45,100 nt of DNA from Clostridiales bacterium. Its GTDB lineage: Bacteria; Bacillota; Clostridia; Christensenellales; Aristaeellaceae. The translations under genes were made by a program, and so were the position numbers. Shown here in pieces: positions 31,381 to 39,339 of the stretch. Where the stretch lies: assembly GCA_012521895.1 (NCBI GenBank), contig JAAYLK010000028.1, forward strand, positions 1 through 45,100. Reading direction: 5' to 3'. Within the stretch, counting starts at the first letter, position 1. The number at the start of each line of letters is the position of its first letter. The notes under the pieces were generated by a model that saw nothing but the letters and a program-made list of their open reading frames with translations, was not told where the DNA came from and searched no databases.

Positions 31381-32514
31381 ATGACCGAATATTGCTGGGC
31401 CAGGCCCGATGAAGAGGACGAACTGATTGATTTTGCCAACCTGGTGTTTTCTCTGGACGGGTCGCCCACTGACTTCAAGAAAATTCAGCCCCGGGTGTAT
31501 GACCGCCCGGGTTCCTCATCCATCACCCAGGTGGCGCGGGAAGGGGGCAAGATCAAGGGCCTCATCAGCGCGGTGACGGGGATTTTACAAATTGGCCAGC
31601 AGCAATTGAAATACGGCTTCATCGGCACGGTGTCCGTCCACCCCTACTTCAGGGGAAAAGGCTACATGAAGCGCCTGATGCCCATGACCATGGACGCCTT
31701 GAAGGCCCAGGGCTGCCAGCTCATCCTCCTGGGCGGCCAGCGCCAGCGCTACCAGCACTTTGGCTTTGAGGACGCGGGGGCGGTGCTCACCCTGAACTTC
31801 TCCGACATGAGCCTGCGCCACACGCTGGGGGCGGAACATGACAATCGCTACACCTTTGTGCCCCTCCACGAAGCCGGCCAGGAGGCGCTGGACCAAAGCA
31901 TCGCGCTGTTTGAACGCAAGGATTTCCGCAGCCTGCGAAAAAGAGAAGACTTCCTCATTTACATGAAAACCTGGATGGGCAAGTCCTGCGCCATCTATCA
32001 TGAAGGCCAGTACGCGGGCTATGTCTACCTCATCAAAAGCAAGGTGGCGGAGTACGCCATGCTGGATGAAAGCAAGCTGCCCGGCGCGCTGTATGCCCTG
32101 ATGCGCACACAGGGCAGGGACCATTTGCGCCTGGGCATCCTACCCCTTGAAGCCCGGCGGTACCAGGCGCTGCTGGCCGCGACGGACAGCTGGGAAATCA
32201 ACCCCTTCCTGAATCTCCAGGTGCTGGACTGGGCGGCCTTCCTGGGCTGCCTGCTGGCCTACAAAGCGGGCATCGTTCCGCTGGAGGACGGCCAGGCCGT
32301 GCTGGGCATCGCAGGGCAGGGCAACTACCATCTCGCGGTGAAAAACAATCAGGTGCATGTGGAAAAAGTTGATGTTGAGGCGGACCTCACGCTGGAGCCC
32401 ATGGCCGCGCTGCGGCTGACCACCCTGCCCTTTGTGGAAGGCCTTCATCCCGGGCACCCCTTCCATAACTGGTTCCCCCTGCCCTTCCTGTTTAGCGACG
32501 CCGACGCATTTTAA
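31381..32514 (+). CDS. Eis-like GNAT N-acetyltransferase
   Basis: A 377-residue acetyltransferase of the Eis-like type: an N-terminal GNAT domain with acetyl-CoA loop VHPYFRGKGYMKRLM, a second GNAT-like domain in the middle (from about 140, RYTFVPLHEAGQEALDQ, then YEGQYAGYVYLIKS-like strands) and a C-terminal sterol-carrier-like domain ending HPFHNWFPLPFLFSDADAF. Many family members end in such an aromatic carboxyl tail, which reaches the active site. Eis enzymes acetylate aminoglycosides or protein lysines, but homologues vary and the substrate here is unknown. It is a single-gene unit with its own promoter. The ribosome site (AAGG) is moderate. Confidence 0.87.
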   Translation: MTEYCWARPDEEDELIDFANLVFSLDGSPTDFKKIQPRVYDRPGSSSITQVAREGGKIKGLISAVTGILQIGQQQLKYGFIGTVSVHPYFRGKGYMKRLMPMTMDALKAQGCQLILLGGQRQRYQHFGFEDAGAVLTLNFSDMSLRHTLGAEHDNRYTFVPLHEAGQEALDQSIALFERKDFRSLRKREDFLIYMKTWMGKSCAIYHEGQYAGYVYLIKSKVAEYAMLDESKLPGALYALMRTQGRDHLRLGILPLEARRYQALLAATDSWEINPFLNLQVLDWAAFLGCLLAYKAGIVPLEDGQAVLGIAGQGNYHLAVKNNQVHVEKVDVEADLTLEPMAALRLTTLPFVEGLHPGHPFHNWFPLPFLFSDADAF

Positions 32515-32569
32515 GCGGGCAGCGCTCAAAAATGATAAGAACAAACTGTAAACTTTTCTGCCTGCCCCG

Positions 32570-32631
32570 CCGAAAATTGGACAAACAACGTCAAGAATGT
32601 TGTTTTCAAGACAAAAGTTCCAATTTGTCGG
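32570..32631 (+). repeat. Imperfect inverted repeat upstream of the MMPL gene
   Basis: CCGAAAATTGG (32570-32580) is mirrored by CCAATTTGTCGG (32620-32631), whose complement is CCGACAAATTGG. The arms are about 40 bases apart, in an AT-rich gap just upstream of a TATACT box (32655-32660). A regulator-binding pair is possible but the match is imperfect. Confidence 0.35.
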
Positions 32632-32654
32632 ATGAAAGTGCCGGCGGCTTCTTT

Positions 32655-32660
32655 TATACT
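32655..32660 (+). promoter_or_regulatory. -10 box of the MMPL operon
   Basis: TATACT 33 bases before the MMPL ATG, with AAGGAG as ribosome site. No -35 consensus at the right distance, so an activator or a different sigma factor may be needed. Confidence 0.4.
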
Positions 32661-32692
32661 TTACACAGGAACTTTGATGTGTAAGGAGAACT

Positions 32693-34738
32693 ATGAAACG
32701 GATTGCGGACCTGGTGATTCGTCATCGCGGTTTGATCATCGCGTTGACCATCATCCTGTGTGTTGTCAGCGCCTTGGCGGCGGTCAATGTCAAAGTCAAT
32801 TATGACATCAGCGTTTACCTGCCAAAGGACGCGCCCACGGCAAAGGCGCTTTCCAGGGTGGGCACGGCCATACCCAATTTCCAGCTCTATTTGCCGGGGC
32901 TGAGCCTGACGGAAGCGGCAGCTGAAAAAGTAAAACTGTCGCAAATGCCCGGAGTGAGGGACATCCTGTGGCTGGATGATGTCACCGACCTGCGCGACAC
33001 CCCCGCAGCCATGATGGACCCCAACACCCTGGCCCAGTATTACAACGACGGCCCCCTCTACCAGATGACGCTGGAGGAGAGCGGGCAGGCCAAACTGGTG
33101 CTGGAACTGGAAAAGACCTACCCCAATGCCCTGATGAAAGGCCCGGCGGCGGACAACGCCAACCAGATCAACGTCACCATGGGGCAGATCGCCTCCATCA
33201 TGTTCTACCTGGTGCCCCTGTGCTTAATCATCCTGATCCTGGCGACAAGGCACTGGATTGAACCGCTGCTTTTCCTGCTGGCCATCGGGGTTGCCATCGT
33301 GCTCAATGAGGGCAGCAACCTCATCTTTGGCAGCATCTCCTACATCACAAGGGCCTGCTCGGCCATCCTGCAATTGGCTGTGTCCATCGACTATGCCATC
33401 TTCCTCCTCCACCGCTTTGGCGAACACCGCGAGGAGGGCATGAACGCTGTTGACGCGATGAAGTTGGCCATGCGCAAGGCATCCGGCACCATCGCTTCCA
33501 GCGCCATGACCACGGTGTTTGGTTTTTTGGCGCTGGTCATTATGAACTTCGGCCTGGGGCGCGACATGGGCCTGGTGCTGGCCAAGGGCGTGCTGCTAAG
33601 CTATGCCAGCGTGATGTTCTTCCTGCCAGCCCTGGCCATCGCCTGGGTCAAGCTGATTGACAAGACCGAGCACCGCTCCTTCCTGCCCTCCTTCAAGGGC
33701 TTTGGTAAGGCGGTCATGCGCTTTGGCGCGCCCATCGCGGTCATTTTGCTGGCCATCCTGCCCATCGCCTTCTTGATGCAGCAGCAAAACACCTTCATCT
33801 ACGGATCCGGCGGCATGCACAGCGCGGATTCGCCCATCCGCCTGGAGTCCAGGGCCATTGAGGAGAAGTTTGGCAGCGACCGGATGCTGCTGGTGATGGT
33901 GCCCGAGGGCGACCGGGCGAAGGAAGCGGCGCTTGGCGAGGAAATCAAGGGCATCCCCGGCGTCACCTCGGTGATGTCCTATGCGGACACCGTGTCCGTA
34001 GACATCCCGCCCCAGGTGCTGTCCAAGGACATCACCGGCAATTTCTATCAGGACGGCCTGGCGCGCTTGATTGTGTTTTCCAGTCTGCCGGATGAAAGCC
34101 CTGCCTCCTTTGACCAGGTGGAGCAGCTGCAGCGGGCGGCTGAACAATTCTACCCCCAGGAACACCATGTTCTGGGCGAAGCCGCGGTCAACCTGGACCT
34201 GAAAAACTACATCACCTCGGACAATTTGAAGGTGCTGTTGGCCGGCATCCTCTCCATCGGCCTGGTGCTGCTGTTCAACTTCAAAAACCTGTCCATCCCG
34301 CTGATGCTGCTGATTGTGATTGAGGGCTCCATCTGGCTGAACATGGCGGCCCCCTTCCTAAGCGCTTCACCGCTCAACTACATCGGCTACCAGATCGTGT
34401 CCTCGGTCCAGCTGGGCGCCACGGTGGACTATGGCATCCTGCTCACCCAAAGGTACCTGGAAGGCAGGGAAACCATGAAACCCCGTGAGGCCGCCGCCTG
34501 GGCGCTGTCGGTGTCCACCGGTTCCGTCCTGCCTCCGGCCATGATTTTGGCCCTGGCCGGCTTTTCGATGGGCATCCTGGTCCGTGAAAACGGCATCATC
34601 TCCGAAATGGGCATCATCATTGGCCGCGGGGCTGTGATGTCCCTTGTGATGGTGCTGCTGGTGCTGCCCTGGGTGCTGGCGGTGTGCGACAAACTGATTC
34701 AAAAAACAATGCTGAAAAGAAAGAAGGCAAACCCATGA
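32693..34738 (+). CDS. MMPL/RND family transporter
   Basis: A 681-residue RND-superfamily protein of the MMPL type with two equivalent halves, each with one helix, an external domain and five more helices. First half: RHRGLIIALTIILCVVSALA, external 37-165, then MFYLVPLCLIILILA, SIDYAIFLLHRFGEHREEG and TIASSAMTTVFGFLALVIM. Second half: APIAVILLAILPIAFLMQQ, then GATVDYGILLTQRYLEGRET and STGSVLPPAMILALAGFSMG. The paired D-Y motifs (SIDYAIF, TVDYGIL) are the proton-relay signatures. These proteins export lipids or hydrophobic compounds. It is coupled to the next gene by an ATGA overlap. Confidence 0.92.
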   Translation: MKRIADLVIRHRGLIIALTIILCVVSALAAVNVKVNYDISVYLPKDAPTAKALSRVGTAIPNFQLYLPGLSLTEAAAEKVKLSQMPGVRDILWLDDVTDLRDTPAAMMDPNTLAQYYNDGPLYQMTLEESGQAKLVLELEKTYPNALMKGPAADNANQINVTMGQIASIMFYLVPLCLIILILATRHWIEPLLFLLAIGVAIVLNEGSNLIFGSISYITRACSAILQLAVSIDYAIFLLHRFGEHREEGMNAVDAMKLAMRKASGTIASSAMTTVFGFLALVIMNFGLGRDMGLVLAKGVLLSYASVMFFLPALAIAWVKLIDKTEHRSFLPSFKGFGKAVMRFGAPIAVILLAILPIAFLMQQQNTFIYGSGGMHSADSPIRLESRAIEEKFGSDRMLLVMVPEGDRAKEAALGEEIKGIPGVTSVMSYADTVSVDIPPQVLSKDITGNFYQDGLARLIVFSSLPDESPASFDQVEQLQRAAEQFYPQEHHVLGEAAVNLDLKNYITSDNLKVLLAGILSIGLVLLFNFKNLSIPLMLLIVIEGSIWLNMAAPFLSASPLNYIGYQIVSSVQLGATVDYGILLTQRYLEGRETMKPREAAAWALSVSTGSVLPPAMILALAGFSMGILVRENGIISEMGIIIGRGAVMSLVMVLLVLPWVLAVCDKLIQKTMLKRKKANP

Positions 34739-35652
34739 GCCGTAAACTGATTGCCCTGTTGTTGGTGCTGCTGCTGGCCATGTCGCTTGGCGTTCAGGCG
34801 CTGGCGGAGGTCCACAAGGACGAGGTGGTCTACGCCAAACTGGACGCGGCAGGCAAGGTGACGCAGACCGTCCTGGTCAACGCCTTTGAGTCCACGGAAC
34901 CTTCTTCTGTCACCGATTACGGCGCATATTCAGATGTTCAGCCCCTGGGCGCGGCGGAAGGTTTTGCGTACAACGATGGAATGGCCACCTTCACCATGCA
35001 TGAGGGCCGCTTCTCCTACCAGGGCATCCCGGACAAGCAGGAGCTGCCTTGGACGATAGCCATCAGCTACACCCTGGACGGCCAGGCTGTGGAGCCCGCC
35101 GCATTGTCCGGCACGTCAGGGGAGCTGGAAGGCCGGCTGCAAATCAAGGTCAATGAAGATCTGCTTGCCTTCGCCAAGAACCAGACCCTGCAAATCACCA
35201 TCACCCTGGATGGGGACAAAACCTTTGACATCAAGGCCGACAAGGCCACCCTGGCCATCGCCGGCGGCAAGCGCAGCATCGCCTTTGTCATCCTGCCCGG
35301 CCAGGAGGCGGATTACACCTTCACCGCCCGGGTACAGGAATTTTCCATGGAGGGCATCCAGTTTGCCGGCATCCGCATGGGCATGGACGCCCAGATGTAC
35401 CAAAACGCGGCCGCGGCGGCCATCGCGGGCTCCCCGTTGGAGGGCGCAATCACCGGCATCATGGGCGGCATGCTCAATAGCATGCAGGGCCAGCAGCCGG
35501 TGTCCTACACCGACGCGCGCAACCCTGTGCGCTCCTTGCAGTTTGTTATTTTTTCAGAAGGCATTCCGGAGGCCGCGAAAGAGGCTGCCCCGGCGCAAAA
35601 CGAGGAGGAGCTCTCCTTCTGGCAGCGCCTGCTGTCGCTGGTGGGTTTGTAA
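34735..35652 (+). CDS. Exported partner protein of the MMPL transporter
   Basis: A 305-residue protein with signal peptide SRKLIALLLVLLLAMSLGVQ (AxA site ALA|E). The rest is beta-rich: DEVVYAKLDAAGKVTQTVLV, SVTDYGAYSDVQPL, SYQGIPDKQELPWTIAISYT, LSGTSGELEGRLQIKV and a late stretch of small residues (AAAAAIAGSPLEG). This pattern is familiar from exported Bacillota proteins encoded beside MMPL transporters, but I know no defined function. The start at 34735 overlaps the MMPL stop (ATGA), so a joint role in export or as a periplasm-side adaptor is likely. No lipobox or sortase signal is present. A terminator follows. Confidence 0.75.
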   Translation: MSRKLIALLLVLLLAMSLGVQALAEVHKDEVVYAKLDAAGKVTQTVLVNAFESTEPSSVTDYGAYSDVQPLGAAEGFAYNDGMATFTMHEGRFSYQGIPDKQELPWTIAISYTLDGQAVEPAALSGTSGELEGRLQIKVNEDLLAFAKNQTLQITITLDGDKTFDIKADKATLAIAGGKRSIAFVILPGQEADYTFTARVQEFSMEGIQFAGIRMGMDAQMYQNAAAAAIAGSPLEGAITGIMGGMLNSMQGQQPVSYTDARNPVRSLQFVIFSEGIPEAAKEAAPAQNEEELSFWQRLLSLVGL

Positions 35653-35671
35653 GACGCCTTCTATCCCCGTT

Positions 35672-35698
35672 ATGCCGTGCCGGCGGCGCGGCATTTTT
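35672..35698 (+). terminator. Terminator of the MMPL operon
   Basis: ATGCCG/CGGCAT stem enclosing a GC-rich inner region, then five T (35694-35698), 20 bases after the stop. Confidence 0.7.
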
Positions 35699-35780
35699 GA
35701 TGCCTGGAATTTGCTTTGCATGAAGGCGCAGGCATGCGGCGTTGTATGGGTATGATGCCATCTGTGAAGGAGGTGAGTGG

Positions 35781-36362
35781 GTGACCTTGAAAACAAAGCC
35801 AAAGGCCGCGCGGTTTGAGGAGTTGATCGCGCCGCTGGAAAAGAAGGTGTATTTCACCTGCCTGCACCTGATGGGCAAGCGCGAGGACGCCGAGGACTGC
35901 GCTCAGGAGGCGCTGCTGAAGGCTTATCAGAAGCTGGACAGCTTTGACGGCAAGTCCCAGTTTTCCACCTGGCTGTACACCCTGGTCACCCGCGTCTGCC
36001 TGGACGCGCTGCGCAAGCGCCGGGATGTCTTTTCCCTGGATGCCTTGCAGGAGCAGGGGTTTGAGCCGGAGGACCAGCAGATGGAAGCCTACCTGCTGTT
36101 GGAAGAGAAGGAGCGCAAGGCGGCCCTGAAGGAAGCCTTGAAAGAATTGCCGGTCGACTTCCGCGCGGCCCTGGTGCTGGTGGATTTGCAGGGCTTGAAA
36201 TACCAGGAAGCAGCGCAAGCGCTGGACATCCCCGAGGGCACGGCCAAAAGCCGCGTCGCCCGCGCGCGGGGGATGCTCAAAAAAATTCTGCTGACCCGCC
36301 GGGAACTATTTACGGGGGAAGGCCGTCTCAATGATGAAAGGAGGAACCGCCATGACCTGTGA
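35781..36362 (+). CDS. ECF-type RNA polymerase sigma factor
   Basis: A 193-residue sigma-70-family ECF factor. Region 2 covers FEELIAPLEKKVYFTCLHLM, REDAEDCAQEALLKAYQKLD and FSTWLYTLVTRVCLDALRKR. Region 4 contains LKELPVDFRAALVLVDLQGL, YQEAAQALDIPEGTAKSRVA and RARGMLKK. It directs transcription in response to an envelope or other external signal through its partner anti-sigma. The start is GTG at 35781 with AAGGAGG 7 bases upstream; a TTG at 35742 precedes that site. It overlaps the anti-sigma gene by 11 bases, which fits equal production of both proteins. Confidence 0.93.
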   Translation: MTLKTKPKAARFEELIAPLEKKVYFTCLHLMGKREDAEDCAQEALLKAYQKLDSFDGKSQFSTWLYTLVTRVCLDALRKRRDVFSLDALQEQGFEPEDQQMEAYLLLEEKERKAALKEALKELPVDFRAALVLVDLQGLKYQEAAQALDIPEGTAKSRVARARGMLKKILLTRRELFTGEGRLNDERRNRHDL

Positions 36363-37497
36363 ACACGTACGCGCCCTCCTTGACACGCGAGAAAGCCTGG
36401 ATGCCCAGCAGCAGCGGTTGCTGGAGGAACACCTGGCCTCCTGCCTGTCCTGCCGCTTTGATGCCCGCGTGCTACAGGACGCACGGGCGCTTGATGAAGG
36501 GGAAGAGGTACCCTTTGCCTTCACACAAGCCTTGCGGCAGCGCATCACACAAGAGGAGGAAGCCCCTGTGAAACAAAGCCCCAGAATACTCAAGTGGCTG
36601 GCCGTCGCGGCCTGCCTGGCCATCCTGGTGGGCGGCACCTACCTGGCCGGTGAACCCCGCCGCCAGGCTGTGAGCGCTTCACCCCCGGAAAAGGCGCTGG
36701 GCAACGCCACCACCTATGCCGAGGGCTATGACGCGAACTTCGGCGGGCAGGCCCCGTGGGCGGCCATGCCGGAATCCAGCGTCGCGGCGGACCGCTCCCT
36801 GATGGCCAGGGAAGCAAGCCCCCAGGAGAAAATCATCCGCACCGCCCGGCTGGAGCTGTCCACCCGCAGCTTTGACAAGGATTATGAAAACGTCCTGGCC
36901 CTGGTGAAGGAAAAAGGCGGGCGGGTTGAAAGCGCCAACCTGTACAATAACTACAACGACCTGCGCGGCCTGAACCTCACCCTGCGCATCCCGGTCAAGC
37001 AGCTGGACAGCGTGATTGCCAGCCTGAAGGGTGTGGGCCGCCTGGTGTCCTTCAACGAATCCGCCCGCGATGTGTCCGAGCAGTACTACGACATGGACGC
37101 CCGCTTGCAGACCCAGAAGACCAAGATGGCGCGCCTGCAGGAACTGCTGCAAAAGGCCGAAAGCGTGGAGGATTTGATCGCCCTGGAAGACAGCATTTCC
37201 AACACCCAATACGAGTTGGACCGCCTCACCGGCAGCCTCAAGGGGCTGGACAGCCAGGTGGAGGACGCCACGCTGGACCTGGTGCTCAATGAATTAAGCC
37301 CGCTGGAGACCTCGCAGGACCAGCAGGAAGGCCTCGTCGAGCGCATCAAAAGCGGCATGGCCGCGGCCTTCCATGGCTTCATTCAGCTGCTGGGCGACCT
37401 GGTGGTCTTCCTCAGCGTCATCCTGCCCTACCTGATTGTTGTGGTGGCGTTCATCATCATCATTCGACTCATTATGAAAAGGAGAAAAAACAAATGA
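36352..37497 (+). CDS. Zinc-finger anti-sigma factor fused to DUF4349
   Basis: A 381-residue two-span membrane protein. Residues 1-40 form a cytoplasmic zinc-finger anti-sigma domain: C3, H27-x3-C31-x2-C34 (EEHLASCLSC). A helix follows at about 80-100 (ILKWLAVAACLAILVGGTYL). Outside lies a DUF4349 domain (from about 160, IIRTARLELSTRSFDKDYEN) with RGLNLTLRIPVKQLDSVIAS and a coiled coil (ARLQTQKTKMARLQELLQKA to YELDRLTGSLKGLDSQVED). A second helix near the end (VVFLSVILPYLIVVVAFIII) is followed by KRRKNK. The ATG at 36352 follows AAAGGAGG; earlier ATGs at 36331/36334 precede it. DUF4349 is probably the sensor of the ECF switch. Confidence 0.9.
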   Translation: MTCEHVRALLDTRESLDAQQQRLLEEHLASCLSCRFDARVLQDARALDEGEEVPFAFTQALRQRITQEEEAPVKQSPRILKWLAVAACLAILVGGTYLAGEPRRQAVSASPPEKALGNATTYAEGYDANFGGQAPWAAMPESSVAADRSLMAREASPQEKIIRTARLELSTRSFDKDYENVLALVKEKGGRVESANLYNNYNDLRGLNLTLRIPVKQLDSVIASLKGVGRLVSFNESARDVSEQYYDMDARLQTQKTKMARLQELLQKAESVEDLIALEDSISNTQYELDRLTGSLKGLDSQVEDATLDLVLNELSPLETSQDQQEGLVERIKSGMAAAFHGFIQLLGDLVVFLSVILPYLIVVVAFIIIIRLIMKRRKNK

Positions 37498-38210
37498 CCA
37501 AACTTTTGGCAAGCATCCTGACCCTGGCCCTGGTGTTCACCCTGGCGCTGCCCGCTGTCGCGGAAACCGCCGCTCCCGGCACCACCCTTGTGGTGACAGG
37601 CTCGTCCTCACTGTCCTTGGTGGCTGACCTGGCCACCATCGAGCTGGGCGCCCAGACCCGCGGCAAGACGGTGGCTGAAGCCCATCAGGAGAACGTGAGA
37701 ATCATGACCCTGGTGATTGCCGAAATGGAAAAACTGGGCATCGCCAAGGAGGACATCCGCACCAGCCAGTATTATGTATACTTTGAGCCGGACTATTCCG
37801 TGGTCAGCACGGTGCAAAACCTGATTTCCGGCAGCTTCAACGTCACCAACCTGCTCCAGGTCACCCTGCGCGATATTCAGCAGGTGTCCGCCGCCATTGA
37901 CGCCGCGTCCAAGGTTGGCGCCAACAACGTCAGCAGCCTCATTTTCCAGTCATCCAAGCAGGATGAAGCCCAATTGCAGGCGCTGCGCAACGCGGTGGAA
38001 GACGCCAAGGCCAAGGCGTCTGTGCTGGCGGAAGCCGCGGGCAAGACCTTGGGTGACATCATCAAGGTTGAAACGCTTGATCCCTTTGCGATGGGTTATG
38101 GCGGCACCATGGCGCGCGACACCTTCGCCGCCGAAATAAAGAGCACGCCCATCCTGTCTGGTGATGTCACGGTCAACGCCGCTGTCACCCTGACCTTCAG
38201 CCTGAAATAA
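37494..38210 (+). CDS. Exported SIMPL (DUF541) domain protein
   Basis: A 238-residue exported protein: signal peptide TKLLASILTLALVFTLALPA with AVA|E site, then a SIMPL domain (about 30-238). The typical features are TTLVVTGSSSLSLVADLATI, QENVRIMTLVIAEMEKLGI, EDIRTSQYYVYFEPDY, LRNAVEDAKAKASVLAEAAG and a final VTVNAAVTLTFSL. SIMPL proteins form ring assemblies and are linked to stress tolerance, but the biochemistry is unclear. The ATG overlaps the anti-sigma stop (ATGA), so it is part of the same regulon and probably an effector or co-sensor with DUF4349. Confidence 0.9.
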   Translation: MTKLLASILTLALVFTLALPAVAETAAPGTTLVVTGSSSLSLVADLATIELGAQTRGKTVAEAHQENVRIMTLVIAEMEKLGIAKEDIRTSQYYVYFEPDYSVVSTVQNLISGSFNVTNLLQVTLRDIQQVSAAIDAASKVGANNVSSLIFQSSKQDEAQLQALRNAVEDAKAKASVLAEAAGKTLGDIIKVETLDPFAMGYGGTMARDTFAAEIKSTPILSGDVTVNAAVTLTFSLK

Positions 38211-38226
38211 TCTCATGTAGTTATTA

Positions 38227-38254
38227 GGGGCCGGCTGCTGCCGGCCTCCTTTTT
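38227..38254 (+). terminator. Terminator of the ECF sigma operon
   Basis: GGCCGGC/GCCGGCC stem with a 4-base loop, followed by TCC and five T. Confidence 0.8.
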
Positions 38255-38268
38255 GCGTTTCTTTCCAC

Positions 38269-38298
38269 AAAAAAAGGACCCCGCACAGGTTCTGTCCT
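38269..38298 (-). terminator. Terminator of the GlsB/YeaQ-like gene
   Basis: On the minus strand AGGAC...GTCCT closes a GC-rich loop and runs into seven T (forward A-run 38269-38275). It lies 29 bases past the stop. Confidence 0.6.
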
Positions 38299-38326
38299 AT
38301 ACGAGGTTCCTGAGCCTGTCCGCCGC

Positions 38327-38581
38327 TTAATTCTTTTTGCGGAAGCCCTTGAAGATGGCCAGCAGCAGCACAGCGCCGCCCAGGGCCACCAGGAAGGAGC
38401 CGATGTTAAAGCCGTCAACGCCGGTTTTGCCAATGAGGCTCATGATCAAGCCGCCAACAAGCGCGCCAACAACACCGACGATAACATTGGCAAACACGCC
38501 CATTGAGGCATCGTGCCCGGTGATTTTGCTGGCGATCCAGCCTGCCAGGCCGCCCATGATAATCCATGAAATAATTCCCAT
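38327..38581 (-). CDS. GlsB/YeaQ/YmgE family stress-response membrane protein
   Basis: An 84-residue very hydrophobic protein of the 'transglycosylase-associated' family. Three helices with glycine-rich faces are visible: MGIISWIIMGGLAGWIASKI, NVIVGVVGALVGGLIMSLIG and GSFLVALGGAVLLLAIFKGF, ending RKKN. The GLAGWIASK and NVIVGVVGALVGG segments are the family marks. Members are often induced by general stress; the role is not known. The ATG at 38581 has AAGGAG 6 bases upstream; a longer frame to 38629 lacks a ribosome site. It is monocistronic and divergent from the GNAT gene across a 260-base AT-rich gap. Confidence 0.9.
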   Translation of the reverse strand: MGIISWIIMGGLAGWIASKITGHDASMGVFANVIVGVVGALVGGLIMSLIGKTGVDGFNIGSFLVALGGAVLLLAIFKGFRKKN

Positions 38582-38782
38582 AATTACTCCTTGCTTCCTT
38601 GTCGTTTCAGTGTTAGTTGGAAATAACAACTATATAGATTTAACCGCATTTGCCAAAAACCAAGCATCTACGGACAAAAATGACAAATTAAAGTACGAGA
38701 GGACAAAGGTCGCTGCCTTTATTTGCCTCATGCTTTGGCAATGATGCCACCCTTTGGCGAATCCGGCAGCCCCTTGTTTTAT

Positions 38783-38812
38783 TGAGATAGGGCATGGGGA
38801 TGTGCTATACTT
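38783..38812 (+). promoter_or_regulatory. Promoter of the GNAT-murF-ddl operon
   Basis: TTGAGA (38783-38788), 18-base spacer, TATACT (38807-38812) with TGC before it, an extended -10. GGAGG of the first gene follows at 38833. Confidence 0.65.
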
Positions 38813-38841
38813 TGAGCCTGTAAACATTGTTTGGAGGACGC

Positions 38842-39339
38842 ATGTTTCGCCGATTGTTCTGCACGCAGCAGGATTTGCATGGGCAGGGGATTACCCTGCG
38901 TTTCCGGGAGCGCACCACAAGGGACAGGCGCCAGGGCATCCCGGAGAGCATTACCTATGACATCTGCCACGCGCAGACCCTGGCGTACATGGGCTATGTG
39001 TCCTTAAGGCTGGGGGAAAGCCCGGAGCTGTATTACCTGGGCCACATCGGCTACCGGGTGGAAGAGCCCTACCGCGGGCACGGCTACGCGGCCCTGGCGG
39101 TGAAGGCGATGCTGCCGGTGATGGAAAAAGAGGGGCTTCATTCCATCTCCATCACGACGGACACCGACAACATCCCCTCCCGGAAAACCTGTGAGAACCT
39201 TGGCTGTGTGCTGGAAAACATCGTAAGGGTGCCCGGGAAATACCGGGCTTTGTGCATGAATTCGCCGGCCAAATGCCGCTACATCCTGTTACCGGGAGAC
39301 ATCAAGGAGGGGTCTGCTGCGCATGATTTTGCAATCTAA
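38842..39339 (+). CDS. GNAT family N-acetyltransferase
   Basis: A 165-residue single-domain acetyltransferase. The acetyl-CoA site appears as IGYRVEEPYRGHGYAALAVK, followed by the helix AMLPVMEKEGLHSISITTDT and the common NIPSRKTCENLGCVLENIV segment. These last features resemble RimJ/RimL-like N-acetyltransferases acting on protein N-termini or small amines; the substrate is unknown. The ATG at 38842 has GGAGG only 4 bases upstream. It is the first gene of a six-gene operon and overlaps the next by 17 bases. Confidence 0.85.
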   Translation: MFRRLFCTQQDLHGQGITLRFRERTTRDRRQGIPESITYDICHAQTLAYMGYVSLRLGESPELYYLGHIGYRVEEPYRGHGYAALAVKAMLPVMEKEGLHSISITTDTDNIPSRKTCENLGCVLENIVRVPGKYRALCMNSPAKCRYILLPGDIKEGSAAHDFAI

